Part shown: positions 55,429-63,880 of the stretch, piece by piece
How the letters are laid out: each line of letters begins with the position of its first letter
How positions within the stretch are numbered: position 1 is the first letter of the stretch
NCBI RefSeq assembly: GCF_030248535.1
Contig: NZ_JAHGAJ010000003.1
Location: 112,515 to 176,514, forward strand
Source of the DNA: Vibrio sp. D404a
GTDB taxonomy: Bacteria > Pseudomonadota > Gammaproteobacteria > Enterobacterales > Vibrionaceae
DNA: 64,000 bases
Reading direction: 5' to 3'
Notes under the pieces: model-generated
The model's input: only the letters and a program-made list of their open reading frames with translations
What the model was told of the DNA's origin: nothing
Database searches by the model: none
Made by a program: the position numbers and the translations under genes

Positions 55429-55872
55429 TTAGCGTAAGTGCGCCGGTGTCTTGCTCTTATCACGGGTTAAGTAGTAGTAAACGTAGAGAAGCGAATAGAC
55501 AGTAACAAAGCCATCTAAAGCAAACACGCCACTCCAACCTAAAAACCACTCGTAATCATTAACGTGTACGTTATAGAGAAATAAACCAACGAACATTGCT
55601 TTTTCAAAACCACTGTAAATCATGGTAGAAGTTCGCAAAGGCTTGATGTAAGCCGAGACCATGAGCAAAACGCCAATACAGCCAACCATGACACCCCAGT
55701 GTTGATAAGTGGCTTGCAAATACTCCTTGTTCACCATCATTTGCTGGTCGTAAGAAAATAGGTTGACCATACTCCACTCGGGTGCGAGAAACGTCGCAAA
55801 CGCACTTGCAGTCAGGAGGCCTGTAATCAATAAGTAACCACGGATTGTTTTTTCAAAAAAGCGTTCTAACAT
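55429..55872 (-). CDS. Small membrane protein, not recognised
   Basis: 147 residues from ATG 55872 (AGAGAAAG upstream; GTG 55887 is an alternative). About four membrane helices: IRGYLLITGLLTASAFATFL, HWGVMVGCIGVLLMVSAYI, FEKAMFVGLFLYNVHV and DGFVTVYSLLYVYYYL. Not assigned to a family with confidence. Follows the aldehyde dehydrogenase gene by 36 bases on the same strand and so shares operator E. Confidence 0.68.
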   Translation of the reverse strand: MLERFFEKTIRGYLLITGLLTASAFATFLAPEWSMVNLFSYDQQMMVNKEYLQATYQHWGVMVGCIGVLLMVSAYIKPLRTSTMIYSGFEKAMFVGLFLYNVHVNDYEWFLGWSGVFALDGFVTVYSLLYVYYYLTRDKSKTPAHLR

Positions 55873-55908
55873 TTGTCTTTCTCTCACTATTGGATTAACG
55901 GTTAGCGA

Positions 55909-57324
55909 TTACTTCCCAAGTATGGCTAATACTGCTGACTTGAATTCGTTATCTTCCGCTGAGAACAAATGTTTAATTTGATGCTCATGACCACTTGTCA
56001 TGACAGTCTTAGCATGTGAGAAGGTAATAAAGCCTTCTTTACCATGGTAATTACCCTTACCAGACTCACCGATACCACCAAATGGCGCATCATCGACCGC
56101 TAAGTGGAATACACAATCATTAATACACATACCGCCAGAGTGGATAGTCTGTTTAATTCGCTTTTGTAGTCCTTCATCGAATGTCATTAGGTACAGCGCT
56201 AACGGTCGCGGCTTACTATTGATCAACTCAATCGCTTCATCGATTTGTTTATACCCAATAATTGGAAGTAACGGACCGAAGATTTCTTCATCCATAATGT
56301 TAGATTCAAGTGACGGTTCAACCACTAGATGAGTCACTAGTCGGTGCTCGTTTTCATCGATGCTATCTACGTGGCAAGGCTCTACTCGTGTGCCTTTTCC
56401 AATTTCAGTATTAAGCAGCGAAATAACGCGATCATACTGACGGGAGTTCGCCACTGAAGTAAGATTTTCTGAATGAATACCTTTAGGGAATAGTGCTTGA
56501 TATTGACGCTTATATTCTGAAATGAATGCTTCTTTCTTGCCTTCCGGAACCATTACATAATCAGGAGCGACACAAACCTGGCCATTGTTAAGGCTTTTAC
56601 CGTAAATAATTCGCTCTACCGCTAACTCCATAGAAACATCATCCGCTACGATCACAGGTGACTTACCACCAAGCTCAAGAGTTAAAGGCGTAAGGTTTTC
56701 TGAAGCAGCTTTCATGACTAGGCGTCCTACAGCTGTTGATCCGGTGAATAGCAAGTGATCAAAAGGAAGCGCTGTAAATTCTGCAGATAAACCAGCCTCT
56801 CCTTCTACAACCACGACTTCGTCATGACTAAAGAGAGTAGACAGCATTTCGCTCAATACCTGATTCGTATTTGGTGTGAACTCACTCATTTTTATCATTG
56901 CGCGGTTACCCGCTGTGATTGCAGAAATAAGTGGGCCAACAGATAACATAACAGGGAAGTTCCATGGAGTAACAATTCCAACCACACCTTTTGGCTGATA
57001 CACGACTTCAACTTGTGACAGGGAAAGCAATGCCCCAGCATTACGCACTGATGGCGCCATCCACTCACTGATGTGCTCGATGCTGTAATCGATATTAGCG
57101 ACACACGGCAGCACATCGGCAATCAGTGTGTCTTGCACACTACGTTGACCATAGTCTTGGTTCATCGCATCACAAATTCGGTCGCTAAAATCAATCAGTG
57201 CCTCTCTTAGCAAATTAAGCTTTGTGACACGGGCGTCTAAGCTCGGCATTGGATCCGAATTGTACGCGTCTTTCATATTCTTATAGTGATGCTTCATTTC
57301 ATTAAGTGAAGTAATGCTGTTCAT
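55909..57324 (-). CDS. Aldehyde dehydrogenase, coniferyl-aldehyde type
   Basis: 471 residues. Blocks of the family: GVVGIVTPWNFPVMLSVGPL, LLFTGSTAVGRLVMKAA, LELGGKSPVIVAD (active Glu), NNGQVCVAPDYV (active Cys), DEEIFGPLLPIIGY and GGIGESGKGNYHG. Best fits the coniferyl or long-chain aldehyde dehydrogenase group. NAD(P)-dependent oxidation of an aldehyde to the acid is expected. Operator E lies 46 bases upstream; the iron alcohol dehydrogenase is divergent. Confidence 0.92.
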   Translation of the reverse strand: MNSITSLNEMKHHYKNMKDAYNSDPMPSLDARVTKLNLLREALIDFSDRICDAMNQDYGQRSVQDTLIADVLPCVANIDYSIEHISEWMAPSVRNAGALLSLSQVEVVYQPKGVVGIVTPWNFPVMLSVGPLISAITAGNRAMIKMSEFTPNTNQVLSEMLSTLFSHDEVVVVEGEAGLSAEFTALPFDHLLFTGSTAVGRLVMKAASENLTPLTLELGGKSPVIVADDVSMELAVERIIYGKSLNNGQVCVAPDYVMVPEGKKEAFISEYKRQYQALFPKGIHSENLTSVANSRQYDRVISLLNTEIGKGTRVEPCHVDSIDENEHRLVTHLVVEPSLESNIMDEEIFGPLLPIIGYKQIDEAIELINSKPRPLALYLMTFDEGLQKRIKQTIHSGGMCINDCVFHLAVDDAPFGGIGESGKGNYHGKEGFITFSHAKTVMTSGHEHQIKHLFSAEDNEFKSAVLAILGK

Positions 57325-57369
57325 TTTCTATACCTTTCTCGTTGGGTTGATTACACAATAATACAAAAC

Positions 57370-57384
57370 AAACCGGTCGGTCCA
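57370..57384. promoter_or_regulatory. TetR operator E
   Basis: AAACCGGTCGGTCCA; perfect core. Upstream of the aldehyde dehydrogenase, in the 358-base divergent region shared with operator F; nothing else was seen in that region. Confidence 0.84.
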
Positions 57385-57566
57385 GCGCTTTTGCGAATAA
57401 ATTTGTCCGAGGAATGTTAGACATAATGCTCATTTATTAGCGATGGATAAATTAAACGTTTTATTTTCAATAAATTAGCGTTCTAGACTCCCAGTTTTGA
57501 CAGGTGATTTATCAATTACTGATAACCGACATAAAGAAGTTTTTTAAAAAAACACACAAAAAGCAC

Positions 57567-57582
57567 TAGACCGACCGGTTTG
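57567..57582. promoter_or_regulatory. TetR operator F
   Basis: TAGACCGACCGGTTTG; perfect core in the reverse orientation. Located 101 bases upstream of the iron alcohol dehydrogenase start. Confidence 0.84.
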
Positions 57583-57682
57583 TTTGGGTGTAAGGTAAAT
57601 ACATACAGTAAAGAGGATGATGGAACTTGCTCAAGGGAATAGAAACTTTACACCAAATTTTAACTTACAGTAGGTAACTCCG

Positions 57683-58927
57683 ATGCTATATAAAACTGAA
57701 CGATTTTTTGTAAACACATACCATGCACTTGCAAGCACCGCTTTCCCTCGCATGCCTGTTCCAGTACCAAATGTTTTAAATGGTGACAAATCACTTGATG
57801 CACTTGCGGAACATTTGAAGAGCAAAGGGATTCAACGTCCTGTAATTTTTACAGACAGTTTTTTTTGCACCCTTCCATCATTCCAATTGCTTATCGATGC
57901 ACTCGAGAAAAGAGACATTGATTACAAAGTTTTCAACGAGATTCAGCCAGACCCTTCGTATGCCATCGTCGAAAAAGGTATCGCCGCATGCCACGATCAC
58001 AACTATGACTGTGCTATCGCAATTGGTGGTGGTAGTTCAATTGATGGCACGAAGATGATCAACGGTTGTGCTAAACACAATTTAGATCCTCGTAAGATCA
58101 CTCACGGTTTAATGAGTATGCTTCAGTTACGTCGCAAAGGCGCTTACTTCGTTGCCATTCCTACGACGGCAGGCACAGGCTCTGAAGCAACAACAGTAAC
58201 GGTCGTGACAGACGAAAAAACCAACCAAAAGAATGCACTAGTAAGTTATGGAATCGTACCTGATTTAGCGGTTTTCGACTCAAGACTGACAATGGCATTA
58301 CCTCCTCACATTACCGCAGCAACAGGAATGGACGCGCTTACACACGCGATGGAGTCATTCATGAGTACCTATGCGACAAAACAAACGGATGAAATGAACT
58401 TAAAGAGTATTCAGCGTATTTTCGAGTTTTTGCCTCGCGCATACAAAAACGGCACTGAAGATGATGAAGCAAGAAGTGAAATGGCATTAGCATCCTTTGA
58501 CGCAGGTAAAGCATTCTCTAAAACGTTACTCGGTTGGGCTCATGGTATCTCTCACCAGTTAGGAGCGTTTTACAAAGTTCCGCATGGTTTAGGTTGCGCG
58601 ATTGCCTTACCACACGTTCTTCAATTTGCATTACCAAAAGCGACACACCGCCTCGCAATTATTGCAGATGCTCTAGGTTTAGAAGGCGTGACAGAATCTG
58701 AGAAAGCACAGGCTGTCGTTGACGCTGTATTTGAGTTAAACCAAACGTTAGACATTAATTCGCAATTTAACATGCTTGAAGAAAAACACGTTTCTCAAAT
58801 AGCACGTAACATCATTAAAGAAGGCAACATGGCCTATCCTTCACACCGCAATTTTGACTCATACGCTCACCTAGAAAGCTTCTTACTTGAACGCAGAGAC
58901 TACGTACACAAGCCAATGGCTGCATAA
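57683..58927 (+). CDS. Iron-containing alcohol dehydrogenase
   Basis: 414 residues. NAD-binding IAIGGGSSIDGTKMI, TTAGTGSEATTVTVV, and the iron ligands in DALTHAMESFMS and HGISHQLGAFYKVPHGLGCA. Type III alcohol dehydrogenase; oxidises or reduces small alcohols and aldehydes. SD AGGTAA upstream. Divergent from the aldehyde dehydrogenase and preceded by operator F, so alcohol and aldehyde oxidation are probably induced together. Confidence 0.93.
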   Translation: MLYKTERFFVNTYHALASTAFPRMPVPVPNVLNGDKSLDALAEHLKSKGIQRPVIFTDSFFCTLPSFQLLIDALEKRDIDYKVFNEIQPDPSYAIVEKGIAACHDHNYDCAIAIGGGSSIDGTKMINGCAKHNLDPRKITHGLMSMLQLRRKGAYFVAIPTTAGTGSEATTVTVVTDEKTNQKNALVSYGIVPDLAVFDSRLTMALPPHITAATGMDALTHAMESFMSTYATKQTDEMNLKSIQRIFEFLPRAYKNGTEDDEARSEMALASFDAGKAFSKTLLGWAHGISHQLGAFYKVPHGLGCAIALPHVLQFALPKATHRLAIIADALGLEGVTESEKAQAVVDAVFELNQTLDINSQFNMLEEKHVSQIARNIIKEGNMAYPSHRNFDSYAHLESFLLERRDYVHKPMAA

Positions 58928-58960
58928 AACATAAAAAACACTTAAGTAGGTAATAAAATA

Positions 58961-58985
58961 CGCCCGAGTCGACTCCGCTCGGGCG
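58961..58985 (+). terminator. Intrinsic terminator of the iron alcohol dehydrogenase gene
   Basis: CGCCCGAG / CTCGGGCG with nine-base loop, then ATGATTTTT; 34 bases after the stop codon. Confidence 0.85.
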
Positions 58986-59038
58986 ATGATTTTTCAGCTT
59001 TTAGTCATCTAAATTCGTATACCCCTGATCAATACAGG

Positions 59039-59467
59039 CTAGGTTTGATACTTAACTTTCGACACCACACCGACAATCACTAAGCCAGCTCCTAGTACTT
59101 GTAGGCTTAGGTTTTCCAACCCTGCGCTGTACATGTCTATTGCTAGACCAAACAACATCTGCCCACATACCACCAGCACAATAGAGTTTGTTGAACCGAG
59201 CTTAGTCATAACAAAACTATTAACGGCAACATATAGCGCACCAATCACACCACCTAAATACAGCCAAGGCTGACCTGACATCATTTGCAGTGGTCCCAAA
59301 AAAGATACAGAGACCATAGTGAAAAGGGCCGATAAGAACAGAAACCCAACCGTATGATTAACCAACGACGCATAAAACGCCCCATATTTCGTGGAAAGCT
59401 GCCCATTAAACACTCGGCTCAATGTAATACAGAAGCCGTTCAATACGCCCAAGAAAACAAAAATCAT
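59039..59467 (-). CDS. YdcZ-type (DUF606) transporter subunit 2
   Basis: 142 residues with about five helices: MIFVFLGVLNGFCITLSRVFNGQLS, GALYVAVNSFVMTKLGSTNS, and VGVVSKVKYQT. DUF606 proteins are half-size DMT-type transporters that often come in pairs. Its start overlaps the stop of the first by four bases, suggesting a heterodimer. Substrate unknown. Confidence 0.86.
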   Translation of the reverse strand: MIFVFLGVLNGFCITLSRVFNGQLSTKYGAFYASLVNHTVGFLFLSALFTMVSVSFLGPLQMMSGQPWLYLGGVIGALYVAVNSFVMTKLGSTNSIVLVVCGQMLFGLAIDMYSAGLENLSLQVLGAGLVIVGVVSKVKYQT

Positions 59468-59925
59468 TGGCTACCCGCCTTTCCGAAGATAATCAACAAT
59501 GCGCCTGTTGTTACCAACAATGTAGGAACTAAATTGGCAAGCGACAGCCTCACACTAGGTTGATTGAAAAGTCCAAAGTGCTCGATTAAAAGTGACGACG
59601 CAAATTGCCCTATCAATGCCAGAGCTAAGGTTCCAGTCAGGCCAATATCACTCTGCACTGTTATCGACGCTAACACCACGGTAAAAGCACCCGGTATTCC
59701 ACCAAACCAATATCGCTTCTTCACTTCTACTTTTTCGTGCGATCTGCCACGGCTCTTGAATATCAAATACAAAAGAAGAGCCAAGACGCTACCAACGCCA
59801 TGAGCAATCCAAGAAGCAAAAAATGCAGACGTCGTTGCGGCCAACTCACTATTCACATTGATCATCAGAGCCAACAAAACGCCGCTGAATACGGCCATAG
59901 AGCTCCAGCCTAATTTTTCTAACAT
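59464..59925 (-). CDS. YdcZ-type (DUF606) transporter subunit 1
   Basis: 153 residues from ATG 59925 (GAGGG upstream; ATG 59931 would put the SD at the start). About five helices: MAVFSGVLLALMINVNSELA, FFASWIAHGVGSVLALLLYL and VTTGALLIIFGKAG. Partner of the following gene. Divergent from a LysR gene, which probably controls the pair. Confidence 0.86.
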   Translation of the reverse strand: MLEKLGWSSMAVFSGVLLALMINVNSELAATTSAFFASWIAHGVGSVLALLLYLIFKSRGRSHEKVEVKKRYWFGGIPGAFTVVLASITVQSDIGLTGTLALALIGQFASSLLIEHFGLFNQPSVRLSLANLVPTLLVTTGALLIIFGKAGSQ

Positions 59926-60021
59926 AATCATCCCTCACCTAAAGTTAGAGCAGATTATAATTAGATCGATTAGTGAGTATAATAAGCAGTTAATAACAAC
60001 TAAGTTGAGTAGAATTCAACA

Positions 60022-60915
60022 ATGAGAGATGTATTTTCAGCCATTCCTATTTTTGTTGCCGTCATTGAGTCAGGATCTTTTTCAGCCGCTGCGGATCGTT
60101 TAAACATGACCAAATCCGCGGTCAGCAAGCGGATTTCCAGTTTAGAGGATAACCTTGGTACGCGCTTATTCCATCGCAGTACTCGCAAACTTACACTGAC
60201 GGAAGCTGGTGAACAATTTTCTGACTATGCGCGCAACGCCCTCTTCATTGCTCAACAAGGGATCAATGCAACCACCCTCCATCAAGGGAAACCCAAAGGC
60301 ACATTGAAAATCAATGCACCTATGACGTTTTCTAGATTGCACTTAGTCCCGTTATTAAAAGAGTTTCTTGACCAGTACCCGGATATCAAAGTGGTACTGA
60401 GCATGGATGACAAAGTCGTAGAGATGATTGAAGGTGGTTACGATGTCGGCATCCGAATCGGTGAGCTCAAAGACTCATCACTGATTGCCAAAAGGCTGGC
60501 TAAATGCCACAGCGTAGTGTGCGCCTCGCCAGAATATCTGTCTAAATCTGGGACCCCGAAAACACCCTCTGATTTAAAAGACCACAATTGTATCTACTAC
60601 AGCCTATTCCAAGCCGGTGTTGAGTGGACTTTTTATCGTGATAACGAGAAATTGAAAGTAGAGCCAAAAGGTAACTTTGTGGTCAACAACAGCGATGCGA
60701 TTTGCGAGATGCTGTTGCAAGGGCTAGGAATATGCCAAATGCCCACCTTCATCGTACGAGACCATCTAGATTCTGGGCGATTGATAGAAGTGCTTCAAGA
60801 GTACAACCTACCCGATCACAATATTTATGCTGTCTACCCAGAACGTCGTCATGTACCAGAGAAAGTCAGAGTATTTCTCGACTTTATAGAGAACAAGCTG
60901 AGCTCGGTATATTAA
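60022..60915 (+). CDS. LysR family transcriptional regulator
   Basis: 297 residues. HTH FVAVIESGSFSAAADRLNM then KSAVSKRISSLEDNLGTRL, effector domain GGYDVGIRIGELKDSSLIA. Closely related in layout to the LysR at 37862. Divergent from the YdcZ pair, across a gap of about 95 bases. Confidence 0.92.
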   Translation: MRDVFSAIPIFVAVIESGSFSAAADRLNMTKSAVSKRISSLEDNLGTRLFHRSTRKLTLTEAGEQFSDYARNALFIAQQGINATTLHQGKPKGTLKINAPMTFSRLHLVPLLKEFLDQYPDIKVVLSMDDKVVEMIEGGYDVGIRIGELKDSSLIAKRLAKCHSVVCASPEYLSKSGTPKTPSDLKDHNCIYYSLFQAGVEWTFYRDNEKLKVEPKGNFVVNNSDAICEMLLQGLGICQMPTFIVRDHLDSGRLIEVLQEYNLPDHNIYAVYPERRHVPEKVRVFLDFIENKLSSVY

Positions 60916-61067
60916 AAGTCACTGCGAACAACAAACTTTCAGCACCCAAACTTACGATAGCTTTTACCTATCAAAAACATAGAAACAGTCCATTTTTCTT
61001 AGCCATCTGTACGACATAAACTGTACCCAACAAAACAAAATAACCTAACAAGAACAAGGTACACAAA

Positions 61068-61538
61068 ATGACTAAGAATTTTATTGGACTAGATAATCAA
61101 CAATCACAACAACTTGCCCATGAGCTAAATTCACTGCTTGCTCACTACCAAGTTCTGTACATGAACGCGCGTGGGTACCACTGGAACATTAAAGGCGAAT
61201 CTTTCTTTGAACTACACGTGAAATTTGAAGAGATCTACACTGACCTTCAAACCAAGATTGATGAAATCGCAGAACGTATCCTTACGCTAGGTCACACACC
61301 TGATCACGCATTCAGTCGCTACCTTGAAGTAAGTTCAATCAATGAACACCAAAATGCCACTCAAGGGAAAGACTGCGTCACTGGGCTGGTAAATGGTTTC
61401 AGCGCACTATTGGTTAAGCAGCGTGACATTCTTGAACAGGCAGGTGACGCATCGGATGAAGGTACAGCCGCACTTATGGGTGACTACATCCGTGAGCAAG
61501 AAAAGCTAATGTGGATGCTAAACGCTTACCTTCAATAG
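61068..61538 (+). CDS. Dps family ferritin-like protein
   Basis: 156 residues. Ferroxidase residues in the canonical spacing: His38, His50, Asp65 and Glu69 (GYHWNIKGESFFELH and YTDLQTKIDEIAER). A 12-subunit shell that binds iron and protects DNA is the family role. Preceded by AACAAGG; terminator follows. Near peroxiredoxin genes, consistent with oxidative stress. Confidence 0.93.
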   Translation: MTKNFIGLDNQQSQQLAHELNSLLAHYQVLYMNARGYHWNIKGESFFELHVKFEEIYTDLQTKIDEIAERILTLGHTPDHAFSRYLEVSSINEHQNATQGKDCVTGLVNGFSALLVKQRDILEQAGDASDEGTAALMGDYIREQEKLMWMLNAYLQ

Positions 61539-61561
61539 CCTAGCTGGTTACCCCTAAATTG

Positions 61562-61597
61562 AAAAAGAGCTTAAAGTGAATGCTTTAAGCTCTTTTT
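61562..61597. terminator. Intrinsic terminator after dps-like gene
   Basis: AAAAAGAGCTTAAAG / CTTTAAGCTCTTTTT, 15-bp stem, six-base loop. Suits both strands; it overlaps the end of the small minus-strand frame. Confidence 0.88.
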
Positions 61598-61774
61598 GAT
61601 TTTAATTGATTGGGTTTGTTTTCCCGCACCGTCAAAACAGGACAGAACATCTTGCTCAAAGTACGGCTCTTGGTTTACCCAAAACATATCGTCGACCTTC
61701 AAAAATTCTGTGGCAAAAGAGACTAAGCTTGGTACGAAACGCTCTACCTCTACACTGTCATAACTTAGAGACAC
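61571..61774 (-). CDS. Possible short protein, uncertain
   Basis: GTG at 61774 opens a 67-codon frame with a protein-like composition (FATEFLKVDDMFWVNQEP). The frame continues upstream without an ATG until a TAG, so the true N-terminus is unclear; it may be a remnant of a longer gene. It ends inside the terminator stem. No family recognised. Confidence 0.25.
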   Translation of the reverse strand: MSLSYDSVEVERFVPSLVSFATEFLKVDDMFWVNQEPYFEQDVLSCFDGAGKQTQSIKIKKSLKHSL

Positions 61775-61864
61775 TGGTTCATAGTTTGGTAAAAAATAAC
61801 CAGAAACCGCTTTGATATTAATACTCTAGCGTGATGATCCAGTTAGCTAATGTGCAATTGAGTA

Positions 61865-62149
61865 CTAACGGTTGTACTTGGCTTTATTTAGAACTTCTTT
61901 AAGTTCATGAGTTTTCTCTAAATCCACATCGTAGATATTTGCTAAAGCACATACATAGTAGAGAACATCATAAAGCTCTTCGGCAATCGAACCTTTTAGC
62001 TCATCCAGCGGTGGCTGACCACTTTGTCCTTTTCGAATCGCTTCTGAAACCTCGCCGACTTCTTCAATCAGCTTTAGAAAATAATGATCGGAAAGCTCAG
62101 GGGCATGATCAAATGCTTTGATGTGATTTTGTAATTCAGATAATTTCAT
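61865..62149 (-). CDS. MazG-like nucleotide pyrophosphohydrolase
   Basis: 94 residues with the EExxE pattern (LIEEVGEVSEAIRKG) and a second acidic helix AEELYDVLYYVCALANIY, the two-helix magnesium site of small MazG-type all-alpha pyrophosphohydrolases. Probably hydrolyses nucleoside triphosphates. In an operon with the PhzF-like gene upstream (21-base gap). Confidence 0.87.
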   Translation of the reverse strand: MKLSELQNHIKAFDHAPELSDHYFLKLIEEVGEVSEAIRKGQSGQPPLDELKGSIAEELYDVLYYVCALANIYDVDLEKTHELKEVLNKAKYNR

Positions 62150-62170
62150 AACTTCCTTTTGCTTCGTTAT

Positions 62171-62947
62171 CTATTGTCCAAGCGCTTGGGGGCTTACTTT
62201 GGCAATGATAGTAATCAATGATTCCGACGTCTTCTCTACTTGGAAAAGACCACCAGCTTTAGATAATTGACGAACATTCAGAGCCTCTACCCCAAGCTTA
62301 TCAAACCAATAAGGTGCTAACGAGCATTGCGCCGACCCTGTCGCTAAATCTTCATCTATACCAATGTTCGGCGCGAAATACCTTAAAACGTAGTCGCTAT
62401 CACCGCTTGATGCTGTGACAATCAGAGCGTGATGTTTACGAATCTGTCTAATTTTTTGTTGGTTAGGTATGAAGTTGGCAACAGATTGTTCATCTGGCAA
62501 AACGATCACTAAATCACGAGTAGAAAACACGTCATCCACTTGCGTGAAGCTATCATTTAGTGCATTGGGAATAATACAAGGCTCACCCTTCCATGCAGGA
62601 AGCGTCATGCAGTAATTCTCACGTCGCTTCTGGATCGTCACTATCCCGTATTGACTGTGGAGGTCTACGGTATTGAGTTGATACTCGGTGATGAGAAAAG
62701 CACCTGCACCCAAACTGCCGTGACCACAAAGATTAATTTCACTTTCCAATGAAAACCAACGAATCTGGAACTGGCCATTAGATTCCATCAAAAACGAAGT
62801 CACAGGTTGCGCAAGTTGCTGACTCAAGTTGAGCAGTTCGGCGTCAGTCAACCATTCATCGAGCATCACCACACCACAGGGGTTTCCAGCTTGAAGCTCC
62901 CCAGAAAACACGTCGTAAACCAAAGTTTTAATAATGCACCTACCCAT
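62171..62947 (-). CDS. PhzF family isomerase-like protein
   Basis: 258 residues. VYDVFSGELQAGNPCGVVMLD and the active region ESEINLCGHGSLGAGAFLI, and DLATGSAQCSLAPYW in the second half, match the PhzF/YddE fold with the catalytic Glu in the N-terminal half. The substrate of these homologues outside phenazine biosynthesis is unknown. The ATG has no well-spaced SD, so the start is uncertain. Operon with the MazG-like gene. Confidence 0.88.
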   Translation of the reverse strand: MGRCIIKTLVYDVFSGELQAGNPCGVVMLDEWLTDAELLNLSQQLAQPVTSFLMESNGQFQIRWFSLESEINLCGHGSLGAGAFLITEYQLNTVDLHSQYGIVTIQKRRENYCMTLPAWKGEPCIIPNALNDSFTQVDDVFSTRDLVIVLPDEQSVANFIPNQQKIRQIRKHHALIVTASSGDSDYVLRYFAPNIGIDEDLATGSAQCSLAPYWFDKLGVEALNVRQLSKAGGLFQVEKTSESLITIIAKVSPQALGQ

Positions 62948-63147
62948 CCTGTTTTTAACCTTTAACGAGTTACCAACGGTAAATAATCCCGAGAGAACTC
63001 TTAAGTAAACACCAAGATATCGCGAGTAATGTCTGTAGTCTATGGTTCACTTTTTAGTAATACTCTCAATCCCTTACTTTCTGTCAGTGGTTCAATTTGC
63101 TATTGCTCGCTACACTGTCTAGAACAAACACAACAAGGAAAGCAAAC

Positions 63148-63624
63148 ATGATCCAGCAAGGCCAAACATTACCGAGTGCGACTCTTAGTGAACTGACAGA
63201 TGAAGGAATGCAGAATCACACAACTGAAGAGCTCTTTGCGAATAAGAAAGTAGTACTTTTCGCGGTTCCGGGCGCATTTACGCCAACGTGTTCTGAAGCC
63301 CACCTACCTGGCTATGTCGTTTTAGCCGATCAAATCAAAGCCGCTGGCGTTGACGCAATTGCATGTGTGTCTGTTAACGATGCATTTGTTATGAACGCAT
63401 GGGGTAAGGCGCACAACGCCTCTGAAATTCTGATGCTAGGTGACGGTGATGCAAGTTTTACTAAAGCACTTGGATTAGATATGGATACCGCGACCTTTGG
63501 CGGTGTGCGTTCTCAACGCTACGCAATGATCGTAGAAAATGGCGTAGTCACTCAACTCAATGTTGAAGAACCAAAGCAATTTGAGGCAAGCAAAGCTGAA
63601 ACGATCCTAGCCTTGCTGAAGTAA
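63148..63624 (+). CDS. Prx5-type peroxiredoxin
   Basis: 158 residues from ATG 63148, with AAGGAAAG upstream; the longer frame to 63097 is not used. Peroxidatic Cys48 in PGAFTPTCSEAHLPGY, and VNDAFVMNAWGKAH. A second Cys is in DAIACVSVND. Reduces peroxides with thioredoxin or glutathione/glutaredoxin. Near ahpC and dps; a hairpin follows 40 bases downstream. Confidence 0.93.
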   Translation: MIQQGQTLPSATLSELTDEGMQNHTTEELFANKKVVLFAVPGAFTPTCSEAHLPGYVVLADQIKAAGVDAIACVSVNDAFVMNAWGKAHNASEILMLGDGDASFTKALGLDMDTATFGGVRSQRYAMIVENGVVTQLNVEEPKQFEASKAETILALLK

Positions 63625-63663
63625 AATTCAGAAGACTAATATTCAGAAGACTAATGCAAAAAA

Positions 63664-63689
63664 ACCACTCCTAAACCCATAGGAGTGGT
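63664..63689. terminator. Hairpin terminator candidate
   Basis: ACCACTCCTA / TAGGAGTGGT with a six-base loop; the plus side is followed by GTCGAATTTT and the minus side by TTTTTTTGC, so termination of the ahpC transcript (minus) is also possible. Confidence 0.72.
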
Positions 63690-63880
63690 GTCGAATTTTC
63701 GACAAAGTTTGTCAACAAGAACGTGTTGGACGGAGAAATTTTCAATCCCAACAGTGCCAGCCTGACTAATTGTTACTGAGCCAAGTAACAAAGCTGACCA
63801 TTGGAAACATTAAGAAGCGGCGCACCAAAGCCCTTTAGGAGGCAGGCTAAGGCACGCCTGTAGAACGGGTTAGTAGATGC

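Noticed and set aside
63843..63860. CAGGC...GCCTG hairpin after ahpC
   Set aside because: Five-base stem only and no T-run; the stronger hairpin at 63664-63689 is a better terminator.
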